DNA of 64,000 bases from positions 151,169 to 215,168 of the forward strand of contig CALVMW010000002.1 of assembly GCA_944349335.1 (NCBI GenBank), in the 5' to 3' direction. The notes under the pieces were generated by a model. It made no database searches, had not been told where the DNA came from, and worked only from the letters and a program-made list of their open reading frames with translations. This document shows, one piece after another, positions 9,399-17,786 of this stretch. Source of the DNA: an uncultured Bacilli bacterium. GTDB taxonomy: Bacteria; Bacillota_I; Bacilli_A; RFN20; CAG-288. Numbering within the stretch: position 1 is the first letter of the stretch; each line of letters begins with the position of its first letter. Both the position numbers and the translations under genes were made by a program.

Positions 9399-10120
9399 CA
9401 GAAGATGAGAGGATAGATACTTTTCTTACTAAATTTAAGGAGTTAGAAAAGGAATTATTGGCTATCGCTAAACTTAAAGATGATTATGTTTCTTTTTCTC
9501 GCGCTTTAAATCACATCTATTATAATCGTCTAAATCCTATTGTCGCTGATCGGGACGTCTATGATTTTTTAAAAACTGCGTCTGATCTTCGCAATATCCT
9601 CTCTCATGAAAATGATGTCTGTATTCCTAGTGAAAAGTTTTTAAATAAGTTTATTAAGATTGCGACGAGTATAATTTCACCTTACTCTTGTTATGATGTC
9701 TGTACTAAGGATGTCGCTTATGCTTCCTTAGGTATGAGGATAAAAGATGTAATGAAGATTATGGAAGATGATCTACTGACTCATCTTCCTATCTTAGATA
9801 ATGAAAAAAGAGTAGTCGGTGTCTTTTCCCGCTCGTCGTTTTTTGATTTGGTTAAAAATAATCCTTCTCTGACGATTGACGAGGAATTGACAGTTTATGA
9901 TTTTCAAAAAGTGATCGGATTAGATGATCATTTAAATGAATCATTTTATTTTGTGTCTAGAAATATGAATATCAGGCGCGCTTTTGAGATGATTATTAAA
10001 AAGAAAGCTCATGATAAAATAGTCGGATTATTACTTGTTACTGAGAATGGTAAAAAAGATGAAGCTTTATTAGGTGTTATCACTTTGACAGATTTAGCAA
10101 AACTTCAATTAGATTCATAA
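9395..10120 (+). CDS. HEPN-like domain fused to a CBS pair
   Basis: A 241-residue protein, third in the hydrogenase-like operon (4-nt overlap with mrp). The N-terminal ~100 residues are alpha-helical and contain LRNILSHEND. R66 to H71 fits the R-x4-H pattern of HEPN domains, which in several toxins form an RNase active site. The C-terminal ~130 residues look like a CBS pair: MRIKDVMKIM..LTHLPILDNEKRVVGVFSRS, then a second half ending LGVITLTDLAKL. CBS pairs bind adenine nucleotides. I infer a nucleotide-sensing regulator of this redox operon, or an RNA-directed effector. No partner antitoxin is visible. The HEPN assignment rests on one short motif and helix content. Confidence 0.6.
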   Translation: MTEDERIDTFLTKFKELEKELLAIAKLKDDYVSFSRALNHIYYNRLNPIVADRDVYDFLKTASDLRNILSHENDVCIPSEKFLNKFIKIATSIISPYSCYDVCTKDVAYASLGMRIKDVMKIMEDDLLTHLPILDNEKRVVGVFSRSSFFDLVKNNPSLTIDEELTVYDFQKVIGLDDHLNESFYFVSRNMNIRRAFEMIIKKKAHDKIVGLLLVTENGKKDEALLGVITLTDLAKLQLDS

Positions 10121-10161
10121 TTTATATAATATTTAGTATAATTACTATAGAGGTAATCATT

Positions 10162-11550
10162 ATGAGGAAAGCTTGTTTATTTATCATTCCTTTCTCTTTA
10201 TTATCTTTATTTAGTTGTCAGCAGGATGAATTGTTTTCTTTATCTATCACGGATAACTTCAATCTTTTATATGAACCATTAGAAAGTAGTTATCTTTCTA
10301 ATAGTAAAGTTGAAATTAAACTTAAAGATGAAAATAGAGCTGGTGCGTTATTAAACGGTGAAGAAGTTACTTTTACTGATATGGGTGATTATTTATCCTA
10401 TACTTTTATCATGCCTTATAAAGATGTTGATTTAAAGATAACTAAGGCTGGTCTATTTGCTGATGACTGTGGTATCGGTAATCACGTTTTTGATGAAGGA
10501 AGAGAATCTGGTAATTCTTTAGTTTATCGCTGTCTTAATTGCGGCTATGAAACAAGAGATGAAAAAGAAGTTAATAATTCTTATGTTTTTGATATTTTGA
10601 TTAGAGAAGATAGTGAGGTTATTTATTCATACCTAACTCCTTCTAAATTACAGTTACAGGTCGGTATTGATTATACTCTTCAGGTTACTTTTCCTTTAAA
10701 AGAGTATACTGACGAAATATTTGAAGAGATTGAAATAGAAGATACTTCTTTAGATATTACTTATGGGCATTCTTCCTCTTCAACTAGAGCAGTCTCATAT
10801 AGTTTGCAGGCTAAAAGCCTCCTTCCTTCTTCACAGTTAAATTTAAATATTAAAGGTAAAGAGTATGTAATAGATTATGAAGTGATCGATTATGATTTTT
10901 CTAATTTTGAGAAAGTAGATATCGATGATTTAAATAATTTTCAAGAATTTAAGGATACTTTAGATTCTTTAACTTATTATGAATATGATCCTTCTTCATA
11001 TAAAGGAGTAGATGATATATATAAGTTAACTTCTGATGGATTAGGAGAATATCGTTATGATTTTCCGATAGATGAAAAAGGCGCTTATCAATATAATTTA
11101 GATTATTTAGAAGTATTGCACGATTCTGTTTATTATCCAGCGTATTTTCCGATGGTAAATAAAAATCCTATCTCGACTCGTCAAATGAATATGACTATTG
11201 ATAATTTAAATGCTGTTATCAGTAATGCTCCTAAAAGCATTATTCCCGATTATTCAATTTCTTATGGAGTTATTGATCCTTGTTGTACTAATCCTCAAGA
11301 TCCTATCAGTTATTTTTCTTTTACTTGTTTTGCAAAAGATTATGTTTCATATTATGATAGAGTCAATGAACGCTTAGATAGATATCTAAGTGATACTACT
11401 CTTATTCTTATGAATAATTATCCTGATAAATTTTATAGTTATCAGGTCGGTGATATTAATATCTTAGTTGCTAAGACGTATAATGGCTTAGAAGCCTATT
11501 TTGAAAAAGGTGAATACATTTATAACATTACTGGTGGTTTAGATATTTAA
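10162..11550 (+). CDS. Lipoprotein of unknown function with a Cys2-type knuckle
   Basis: A 462-residue protein with a lipoprotein signal peptide and lipobox LFSC (Cys19), so it is anchored on the outer face of the membrane. Around residues 100-125 there is GNHVFDEG followed by YRCLNCGYETR. This is the pattern of a small repeat seen in many clostridial surface proteins (HxWDxG...YxCxxCG). The rest is acidic and Tyr-rich with no motif I know. Unlike the later lipoproteins in this window it has no Ser-rich linker. It has its own upstream TATAAT-like element (about 10136-10141) and an AGAGGT ribosome binding site. Confidence 0.65.
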   Translation: MRKACLFIIPFSLLSLFSCQQDELFSLSITDNFNLLYEPLESSYLSNSKVEIKLKDENRAGALLNGEEVTFTDMGDYLSYTFIMPYKDVDLKITKAGLFADDCGIGNHVFDEGRESGNSLVYRCLNCGYETRDEKEVNNSYVFDILIREDSEVIYSYLTPSKLQLQVGIDYTLQVTFPLKEYTDEIFEEIEIEDTSLDITYGHSSSSTRAVSYSLQAKSLLPSSQLNLNIKGKEYVIDYEVIDYDFSNFEKVDIDDLNNFQEFKDTLDSLTYYEYDPSSYKGVDDIYKLTSDGLGEYRYDFPIDEKGAYQYNLDYLEVLHDSVYYPAYFPMVNKNPISTRQMNMTIDNLNAVISNAPKSIIPDYSISYGVIDPCCTNPQDPISYFSFTCFAKDYVSYYDRVNERLDRYLSDTTLILMNNYPDKFYSYQVGDINILVAKTYNGLEAYFEKGEYIYNITGGLDI

Positions 11551-11607
11551 TCGCTTGATGTTTTAAATTATATTTTATACTTTATATAATAATTAGAGGT
11601 ATTTATT

Positions 11608-12171
11608 ATGAAGAAAAATTTAGGTCCTGAAACATTGATTTATCCGATGCCAGTTTTGATGATTGCAAGCTATAATGAGGATATGACTATCGATTGTATG
11701 ACAGCGGCTTGGGGTGGAGTTGCTGATACTAATAAGATCTCTATCTGTTTAGATTCTTCTCATAAAACAACTAAGAATATTTTGCTAAATAAAGATTTTA
11801 CTGTATCTTTTGCAATTGAAGAATATGTTAAAGAATGTGATTATTTAGGAATAGTATCTTATAATCAAGATAAAGATAAATTTTCTAAAACTGGACTACA
11901 CGCAGTTAAAAGTTCTATTATAAATGCACCAGTAATCGAAGAATTTCCTTTAACAATAGAATGTCGATTAAATAAAGTTGTTGAAGAGGAAGGATTGATT
12001 ATCGCTGATATTTTAAATGTTATAGTCGATAGTGAGATTTTAACTGAGGGAAAAATCGATCTTAGTAAGTTTAAAGTTCTTACTTTTGATCAAGCTAATA
12101 GAACCTATCATGTAATAGGAAAGAAAGTTGCTGACGCTTTTAAAGTCGGTTTAGAGATTAAAAATAGGTGA
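11608..12171 (+). CDS. Flavin reductase-like FMN-binding protein
   Basis: A 187-residue protein of the flavin reductase-like split-barrel family. Visible features are the PMPVLMIAS start strand, MTAAWGGVAD (about residues 31-40), the ISICLDSSHKTTKNIL segment that lines the FMN site in this family, and FTVSFAIEEYVKECDYLG. Such proteins bind FMN and often reduce flavin or act in thiol/redox chemistry. The partner is unknown. The gene has a TATAAT-type promoter region just upstream and is followed with almost no gap by the TSCPD gene, so they form a two-gene operon. Confidence 0.88.
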   Translation: MKKNLGPETLIYPMPVLMIASYNEDMTIDCMTAAWGGVADTNKISICLDSSHKTTKNILLNKDFTVSFAIEEYVKECDYLGIVSYNQDKDKFSKTGLHAVKSSIINAPVIEEFPLTIECRLNKVVEEEGLIIADILNVIVDSEILTEGKIDLSKFKVLTFDQANRTYHVIGKKVADAFKVGLEIKNR

Positions 12172-12176
12172 AAAAT

Positions 12177-12440
12177 ATGACTTATGAATATCAAACTTCG
12201 TTTACTTGTTCTAAATTGATTACGATTGAGTATGATGAGAAGACTCATGTTGTTGAGAGTATCACTTTTTTAGGTGGTTGCCCTGGTAATACAATAGGAG
12301 TAGCTACACTTTGTAAAAATAAAAAATTAGAAGAGATTGTAAATCTATTGTCAGGTATTAAGTGTGGATATAAACCTACTTCCTGTCCTGATCAATTAGC
12401 TAAAGCTTGCTTAGCGATACTTGATTCTATCAGTAAATAA
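12177..12440 (+). CDS. TSCPD domain protein (TIGR03905 type)
   Basis: A small Cys-containing protein with FLGGCPGNTIGVATLC and the signature TSCPDQLAKA near the C-terminus. The domain also occurs as a C-terminal part of some ribonucleotide reductases and as a free-standing protein of unknown function; the cysteines suggest metal or redox chemistry. A longer frame opens at the GTG at 12168, which overlaps the stop of the preceding gene. I prefer ATG at 12177 because AGGTG at 12166-12170 then acts as the ribosome binding site at 6-nt spacing. That gives 87 residues. Confidence 0.85.
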   Translation: MTYEYQTSFTCSKLITIEYDEKTHVVESITFLGGCPGNTIGVATLCKNKKLEEIVNLLSGIKCGYKPTSCPDQLAKACLAILDSISK

Positions 12441-12609
12441 TCAATGTCTTTTTTATTTTGACTTAAAGATTATTTGTTATTGTTTTTTTAGAAGATTATT
12501 ATTTATAGTTAGTTAATATAGCTATTTATAATAGATAAAAGCTCTTTTTTCTTGCTTATTTTTCTATTTTTTGATAATTATTTACTTTGAAAGTTGAGGA
12601 TATATTTAT

Positions 12610-14517
12610 ATGCGTAAAAGTCAAGTTATTTTAACATTATTATCTTTAGTAGCTTTAACAAGTTGTAGTGAACCTTCGATGAATACTTCTAATTCATCTC
12701 TTTCTAGTACTGAATCTTCTACTTCTTCAAGCTCTGATTTAATAAGTTCTAGCCCGGATAGTTCTACTAATGATTCTTCTAATTCATCATCTACTGTTGA
12801 GGAATTACCTGCTTTAAGAGAAGTTATGACTAATTTAGCAAGTTTAAGAAATTATACATATACTTTAGTTGATGAAATTTTTGATGTTACTACTACTTTT
12901 AGTTATACTCCTAAAGCTTATTATTATGAGCCGAGCCAAGAGGAACATGGTGGAACAGCTTATGGCTATGCTCAGTCTAATGATAATGAAGTATTCCGTT
13001 ATACTTTAGATGAGAATAGAGAAGTTGTTGCTGAAGAGGCTTTAAGAAACTCTTCTGGTCAAATTGTAAGCGACCTTTATAATGAAGCTATTATCTCTTT
13101 CTATGATTTTCGCTTAGATGCCTTTACTGATATTAAATCTGAAGATAATACTTATGAGATCACTGATGAATCAAATAAGCTTCTTTTCTCTCTCTTCGCT
13201 GGATATGGTGATGCTTTTGTTCAAGAATATATAACAGTAACTGTTAAAGTTCTCAGTGAAAATACTATTGAAACTACTGTTCATTTTGAACCTGATAATG
13301 CTGCTTATGTTGGTGATTGTGTCGGTGTTGTCTCTAATGTTAATGAGACAACTTTACTTGAGATAGAAGAATATTTAGCTCAAGGATATGGACCTAAGGA
13401 AGAGACAGGCAGCGATCTATTAGCTCTTTTAGAAGGGTTAAAGGGTACTAAAAAGTATCATATGACTATCTCTACCGGTGGAGTAAATTATGATGTAGCT
13501 TTTAATGATGATTATTATCATTCAACAAGCGATTCTTTATTTGTTTCAGAAAAAGGCTATTTAGTTTTAGGGGAAGCTATCTATAACTTTAAATTGAATG
13601 GAGATGAAGTAACTATCGGTGATGAGATTACTTACATGACTTCTGATCATAGTGATCTTTGGTCTAATGTAAGTTTTAGCAATTTCTCAAATATCAATTT
13701 AAGTGGAGTTGTTCTTACTGAGGAAGGAGAAGATTTAGTTTTAAGAGATGACGTTTCTTCTTTAAATACTTTCTTATCAATCTCTTTCCCTTCTGCTTAT
13801 TTCCCGTCAGTTTCTGATACTGATTACATTACTTTTACTGATATTACTGATAGTGGCTTTACATATACTTATCATAGTGAAAGTTATGGTGATTCTAATG
13901 TTACTATCTCTGAGATAGGAACTTATTCTTCTAAGGTTATTGAAGACTTTATTGAAGAAAATGGAAATTTTGATTCTAGCGATATCTCTTTTCTTGTTAG
14001 TAAATTTAATAATTTAAAAGATACTAATAATTACACATTAGTTTTTACTAATAATTTTGGATCGTTCTCTGGTTTAAGTGATGTCGGTTCTTATAATATT
14101 TATTTTACTGATAATGAATATCGCTTTGAAAGTTTAAAAGCTGGTAATGAATCCTATGGATATGTAAGTGAAGAAAGCGGAATCTATAGTTATAAGCTTA
14201 CTGATAGTGGAGTTACAGATAAAACATTATTAGATAATTCAAGTTTATACGGTTCAGACCTTTTCAAAGCTTTCTCTGACTTTGTTTATGATGAGTTAGA
14301 TGCTAAAGCTAATTTTGGTGGTACATATACGATAACTGATACTGCTTTTATTGATGCTATAAGACAGATTTTAAATCTTTCTAGTAACTTCACTACTTAT
14401 ATCACTTCTCTTGATGTTACTCTTTCTGATAATAATCTTCTTATCTCTGGAACAACTTCTTTCTACGGCTCATTTACTCTTGAGGTTAAAGATATAGGAA
14501 GTACTATTATCGAATAA
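12610..14517 (+). CDS. Ser-rich lipoprotein with three repeat-like domains
   Basis: A 635-residue lipoprotein (lipobox LTSC, Cys19) with a Ser/Thr linker over about residues 20-68. The rest reads as three related units starting near residues 72, 271 and 465. Each opens with a leucine-rich helix followed by a Y-T-L beta segment (LRNYTYTL, KKYHMTI, NNYTLVF) and continues as alternating strands with many Tyr, Asp and Ser. This open-ended beta architecture recalls LolA/LppX-like lipoproteins, but that is only an impression. It belongs to the same lipoprotein set as the four proteins at 34-42 kb. The upstream 170 nt is very AT-rich, and a strong terminator follows. Confidence 0.7.
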   Translation: MRKSQVILTLLSLVALTSCSEPSMNTSNSSLSSTESSTSSSSDLISSSPDSSTNDSSNSSSTVEELPALREVMTNLASLRNYTYTLVDEIFDVTTTFSYTPKAYYYEPSQEEHGGTAYGYAQSNDNEVFRYTLDENREVVAEEALRNSSGQIVSDLYNEAIISFYDFRLDAFTDIKSEDNTYEITDESNKLLFSLFAGYGDAFVQEYITVTVKVLSENTIETTVHFEPDNAAYVGDCVGVVSNVNETTLLEIEEYLAQGYGPKEETGSDLLALLEGLKGTKKYHMTISTGGVNYDVAFNDDYYHSTSDSLFVSEKGYLVLGEAIYNFKLNGDEVTIGDEITYMTSDHSDLWSNVSFSNFSNINLSGVVLTEEGEDLVLRDDVSSLNTFLSISFPSAYFPSVSDTDYITFTDITDSGFTYTYHSESYGDSNVTISEIGTYSSKVIEDFIEENGNFDSSDISFLVSKFNNLKDTNNYTLVFTNNFGSFSGLSDVGSYNIYFTDNEYRFESLKAGNESYGYVSEESGIYSYKLTDSGVTDKTLLDNSSLYGSDLFKAFSDFVYDELDAKANFGGTYTITDTAFIDAIRQILNLSSNFTTYITSLDVTLSDNNLLISGTTSFYGSFTLEVKDIGSTIIE

Positions 14518-14538
14518 ATTATTCTCTATTAATTAAAT

Positions 14539-14577
14539 AAAAAGCTCTAAGTCATATTGCGGGATTTAGAGCTTTTT
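14539..14577 (+). terminator. Intrinsic terminator after the lipoprotein gene
   Basis: The arm AAAAGCTCTAA pairs with TTAGAGCTTTTT across a 16-nt loop, and the T run follows. Confidence 0.8.
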
Positions 14578-14579
14578 AG

Positions 14580-14965
14580 TTTATAGATAGTGATTAAATT
14601 AAATTTGATCATTTTAGACTAGAAGTTAATTAGTGATGACAATATACTACACTTTAATACAATGTATACAATTCGAGGTTTAACACGTCGTAAATAGAGA
14701 ATGAAATACCGGTCAAAAAAACATTATAAGGAACTAAAGATTTTTATAAAAATTTCGCCAAGTTGAATAGTAATCTCTGTAAGTTTTAGTTCTCAAATTT
14801 GAGCGTTCAGATTATCATCCAATCTGTTTGCTTCTTTTCTTTCATCATTGAAAAATTTTTATTTGGGTTAGTGCTTTTTTAATAGAATGCAAAAAATGAT
14901 TGAATAAGTAGGGTTGAAGAGATTTTACCATGATATCCTATTTCCCAAATGTTATTCTTCAGCTT
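14580..14965. other. Degenerate DNA downstream of the portal remnant
   Basis: About 390 bases with no open gene on either strand. It probably continues the decayed prophage module, since the portal remnant runs into it on the minus strand. I can align nothing in it to a named protein. Confidence 0.4.
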
Positions 14966-15368
14966 TCATGGACATAACGGAATACCTATAATCATTGGAT
15001 TAAGCGTATATAAAGCTTTAAGCTCTAGTGTTTCTATCATAAAGCGGATAGACAAAGGCATTATCATTAAGTAAAAGTAATGAAACTACCTTATAGATAA
15101 ACTGATAAGGCGTCATGTATTCATTAGGCTTTGACTTCAATAAAAAAGAGAGGTGTCTGTTCCTCTCTGTAATAATTTCATCTTCACTTCTTATAATACA
15201 TATACCTTTAAGTTTGGCACACTGACTTGCTATCCTATCGAGACATATTAGAACCACATCTGAATTTGTTATCTTCTCTCCAAATGGTGTTAAAGGAAGA
15301 GCAATATCATTAATCAAACCTAAAGAATTAAAATTTTCTAATTTCTTCTTTTTTCTTTTAAAAATCAC
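14966..15368 (-). pseudogene. Phage portal protein, frameshifted N-terminal remnant
   Basis: The minus-strand frame from the GTG at 15368 (site AAGGAGGAG) gives 116 residues that match the N-terminus of HK97-type portals: NSDVVLICLDRIASQCAKL, then PYQFIYKVVSLLLLNDNAFVYPLYD. It stops at 15018. One base out of frame the homology resumes as KALYTLNPMIIG, the usual ALYPLNP portal segment, and runs to a stop at 14966. Portals are about 400 residues, so this is a truncated, frameshifted relic. Order and strand (terL then portal) fit a tailed-phage packaging module. Confidence 0.8.
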
Positions 15369-15394
15369 GCTAAAACTCCTCCTTTATATTATGA

Positions 15395-15423
15395 GTAAAA
15401 GAAAAGAGCTCGATTAGGAGCCC
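15395..15423 (-). terminator. Intrinsic terminator of the two-gene prophage cassette
   Basis: Read on the minus strand, GGGCTC pairs with GAGCTC (one G-T) across CTAAT, followed by TTTTCTTTT. It sits between the 304-residue gene and the portal start and so insulates the cassette. Confidence 0.65.
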
Positions 15424-15432
15424 TATAATAAT

Positions 15433-16347
15433 TTATTGAATTTCGAATGCTATCGGTAACTCTATCATAAGTTCAAATTTTTTAAGCTCGCCGTTCTCTG
15501 GACAAGAAATTAACCATTTAATTTTTATTACTTTAGTTAATCCATCAATAGGAATAAAACGATTGTCACTATTAACATCAACATCAACCTTATTATCATT
15601 AACCCAGAATTCTTCACCAATCGAATTAGAAATTTTAAGATAACTGTTTTCAAAGTCTTTTCTTATTGGTAATAAAATATGTAATTTGAAATCTTCTTTT
15701 TCAAATAAAACTTGATAATTAGTTTCATTTTTATTTATATCACAAATTTTAAATAATTCTTTATTTTGAAAAGTATTCAAAAGCTTTACTTTTAAACCAT
15801 TTAAATTCTCTTCAGATAGAGTTTCATTAATTACTGCAACTTTTAGATTACTTAAATTTGATGAACTTTTAGCCTTTCGTATCGAATTAACTTGTCTCAT
15901 TTCACGAGAAATTTTATCGAGATCATTAATTTTCTTTATTTTAGGAATAAGCAAAACAATGATTGCAATTTCACCAATTAAAAGCAAAGTAAGAATAACC
16001 CAGCATGCAATTAATCCTTCTAAAGGGATATCTAGCAAAGAAATAATAAGACAAATAATAAGCAGAACAAAACTAGCTAAAATCGCATAAATATAAAACG
16101 GATAAGTCTTAAATATAAATTTGTTATTCCATTTATCAAAAAGTTCATCCCACCTTGCTTCAACATCCTTATGTGCTTGAGTTACTTCACTTTCATCTCT
16201 ATTTCTAACTAATGTATATTCATTCGCTTTAAAAAAGACCACATTTTTAATTCTTTCTTTTGATTTTAATTCCCAACCAAAAACAGATTCTTGACCTAAA
16301 ATTGCATTTTCATTTTTTTCTATTAGTCTAATTTTCTTTTCTTCCAT
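15433..16347 (-). CDS. Two-helix membrane protein in the prophage cassette, unknown function
   Basis: About 304 residues from the ATG at 16347; an upstream TTG at 16356 is in frame, but the AAAGGG site is too close to it. The N-terminal ~95 residues are charged and soluble. Two membrane helices with a short loop follow (FYIYAILASFVLLIICLIIS, then a second ending IAIIVLLIPKI). Then comes a C-terminal ~150-residue domain predicted as beta-rich, with no Cys pairs or known motif. It is the second gene of an insulated unit with the zinc-ribbon membrane protein, placed between terL and portal relics. That is a classic position for a phage moron. Superinfection exclusion or another host-benefit role is inference. 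Confidence 0.6.
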   Translation of the reverse strand: MEEKKIRLIEKNENAILGQESVFGWELKSKERIKNVVFFKANEYTLVRNRDESEVTQAHKDVEARWDELFDKWNNKFIFKTYPFYIYAILASFVLLIICLIISLLDIPLEGLIACWVILTLLLIGEIAIIVLLIPKIKKINDLDKISREMRQVNSIRKAKSSSNLSNLKVAVINETLSEENLNGLKVKLLNTFQNKELFKICDINKNETNYQVLFEKEDFKLHILLPIRKDFENSYLKISNSIGEEFWVNDNKVDVDVNSDNRFIPIDGLTKVIKIKWLISCPENGELKKFELMIELPIAFEIQ

Positions 16348-16370
16348 ACTATCCAATACCCTTTCTAAAA

Positions 16371-16787
16371 TTATCTTTTAATTGATTTGATAATTTTTGG
16401 AGCAATCGATATAATGACTCCTAAAATCATTAGTACAATGCCAACAATAATCAAAGTAATATTCAAATCATTACCAGTTAATTCACGAACAGCATTAATT
16501 CCAGCTTCACTAAGCTCAGATAAATCATATTCTGAATGAAATTGAAATTCTTTAATTCCATAAAGAATAAACAAAACTGTACCAGGTATATCAAAAATTG
16601 CACTTAAGATATAAATAATTATTCTAGTTGTTGAACTAATTTCATCATTTTTATCGTTGGAAATATAAGAACCTGTTGATTTGGTAGTTGTTTGTGTCTT
16701 GCTTTTAGTAGACACTTTTTTACCGCAATATGGGCAAACCTCATCATTATCATCTATCTCGTTTCCACAATGTAAACAAAATTTCAT
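16371..16787 (-). CDS. Zinc-ribbon membrane protein in the prophage cassette
   Basis: 138 residues. The N-terminus is a zinc ribbon: CLHCG, then CPYCG after about 11 residues (C4, C7, C19, C22). A Ser/Thr/Lys linker follows, then two membrane helices (about 52-75 and 108-130). This N-terminal zinc ribbon plus membrane layout is common in small Firmicutes proteins of unknown function. The ribosome binding site AGGAGGTG is strong. It is the first gene of the two-gene cassette. Just upstream is a run of ten G (on this strand) inside a possible promoter. The gene is intact although the phage genes on both sides are decayed. Confidence 0.7.
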   Translation of the reverse strand: MKFCLHCGNEIDDNDEVCPYCGKKVSTKSKTQTTTKSTGSYISNDKNDEISSTTRIIIYILSAIFDIPGTVLFILYGIKEFQFHSEYDLSELSEAGINAVRELTGNDLNITLIIVGIVLMILGVIISIAPKIIKSIKR

Positions 16788-16805
16788 AATGTCACCTCCT
16801 GTATA

Positions 16806-16833
16806 AGTTTACCCCCCCCCCAGAAAAAGTCAA
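16806..16833 (-). promoter_or_regulatory. Candidate promoter with a G10 tract in the spacer
   Basis: On the minus strand TTGACT (complement of 16828-16833) is followed by 16 nt, of which the last ten are G (complement of C10 at 16812-16821), and then TAAACT (complement of 16806-16811). A change in tract length would change the -35/-10 spacing. The predicted start of transcription is very close to the ribosome binding site, so the exact -10 is uncertain; TTATAC a few bases further down is an alternative. Confidence 0.4.
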
Positions 16834-16853
16834 GAAATTTGAAAAATAACGAC

Positions 16854-17254
16854 CTATTTTGTCATGTTTTCATAGTCCAACTTGTATCTAGTTAAAGTTG
16901 CATAAGCAATAATAGTCGCCACAGTTCGATCTATTATTTTTAGTCTTGAATTAAATTTTGATGGTTGTATATTTTCATTAACATCTACCTTAGCTTTAGT
17001 ATTAGCAAGATACCACTTGATAATTGAATTGTTGTTATAGTTTTAAGCGTGGTTTCTTAAGTCTGCTTCAAGCTGTTTCATAGGTTAACTAAGTGTATAA
17101 ACAGCTTGCCTTATCTTTTCCATTTCAAAGCCCATATCTTTCATTTCTTTAACCAAATATTAAGAGTTACAAGGATCATAACTAAAATTTTCTTCTATCT
17201 CATCATCACAATCAAAAAAACCTCGACTTAGCTTTAGTAGATTAGGTTCCCTTA
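16854..17254 (-). pseudogene. Terminase large subunit (terL), C-terminal remnant with three stops
   Basis: Reading the minus strand from about 17254 to the TAG at 16854 gives one continuous frame interrupted by three TAA codons. Recognisable pieces are FFDCDDEIEENFSYDPCNS, MKDMGFEMEKIRQAVYTLS, PMKQLEADLRNHA and IIKWYLANTKAKVDVN...IQPSKFNSRLKIIDRTVATI. These match the nuclease-domain end of TerL (YDPYNA..., RQ...TLS.P.KELE, NPVLRW..SN..VK.D..GNI.PDK..S..RIDG). The N-terminal ATPase part is gone. The frame is otherwise intact, so decay by point mutation is recent compared with the deletion. Confidence 0.8.
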
Positions 17255-17416
17255 TTAGTTTCTGCTTTTAACTGAATTTCTAGGGACGATGATTGTTACT
17301 TTGTTTGATTTACCTATTGAGTCTTTGATCTTTACATCAAGTGATACCTTCTTATAAGTAACGACACTACTCTTTGGAGAATTCTTAGAAACACCGATTT
17401 CAAGTTTGTGTTTCAT
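17255..17416 (-). CDS. Small phage/mobile-element-type protein, 53 residues
   Basis: I start it at the ATG at 17416 because GGAAAGGAG lies at good spacing before it; the frame remains open further upstream but without a site. The protein is basic (MKHKLEIGVSKNSPKSSVV..., ending VTIIVPRNSV). The KVT(I/V)IVP-NSV ending is familiar to me from small proteins of Firmicutes phages and conjugative elements, but I cannot name the function. It is followed directly by the terL relic, and a small indel near its 3' end may have changed its last residues. Confidence 0.45.
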   Translation of the reverse strand: MKHKLEIGVSKNSPKSSVVTYKKVSLDVKIKDSIGKSNKVTIIVPRNSVKSRN

Positions 17417-17524
17417 AAAATTTCTCCTTTCCGAGAAGAGCACACATATCTTTTTCTCACCATAATGGAGAAAACTAGGATGCTTTGATTGGGTGAAATT
17501 TAAAAAAATAAAAAATTTCAGCAA

Positions 17525-17727
17525 TAAAAAAGTCCATCTATATTAGAGAACTTAATCTCCAACAAGAATAGGCTCCAATATGAATGATTTTATTTAATTT
17601 TCTAAGGGAATTAATCTTTCAAAAAAACTTATGTTGTAAAAAGATGATTTTAAAAATAAATTTTTTTCTTTTATACTTAAGTTGTTACACATAGTAATTT
17701 AAAAAGTACTTTTATATCATATAAAAT
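17525..17727. other. AT-rich gap without a gene
   Basis: About 200 bases between the small phage-type gene and the tRNA-Ser terminator. I see no open gene, RNA or clear repeat. Confidence 0.5.
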
Positions 17728-17771
17728 AAAAAAGTTTGAACACCCATAGAAGTTCTAAGAATGCATCAAAC
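17728..17771 (-). terminator. Probable terminator of tRNA-Ser
   Basis: On the minus strand GTTTGA pairs with TCAAAC over a long, partly structured loop and is followed by T6. It begins 16 nt after the tRNA 3' end. Confidence 0.5.
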
Positions 17772-17786
17772 ATTTTATATAAGTGA

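Noticed and set aside
14550..14570. GCGGGATTT near the left end of the prophage relic as a duplicate of the tRNA-Ser 3' end (attL/attR)
   Set aside because: Only eight or nine bases resemble the tRNA T-arm region, and they lie in the loop of the lipoprotein terminator. No longer copy of the tRNA end is visible.
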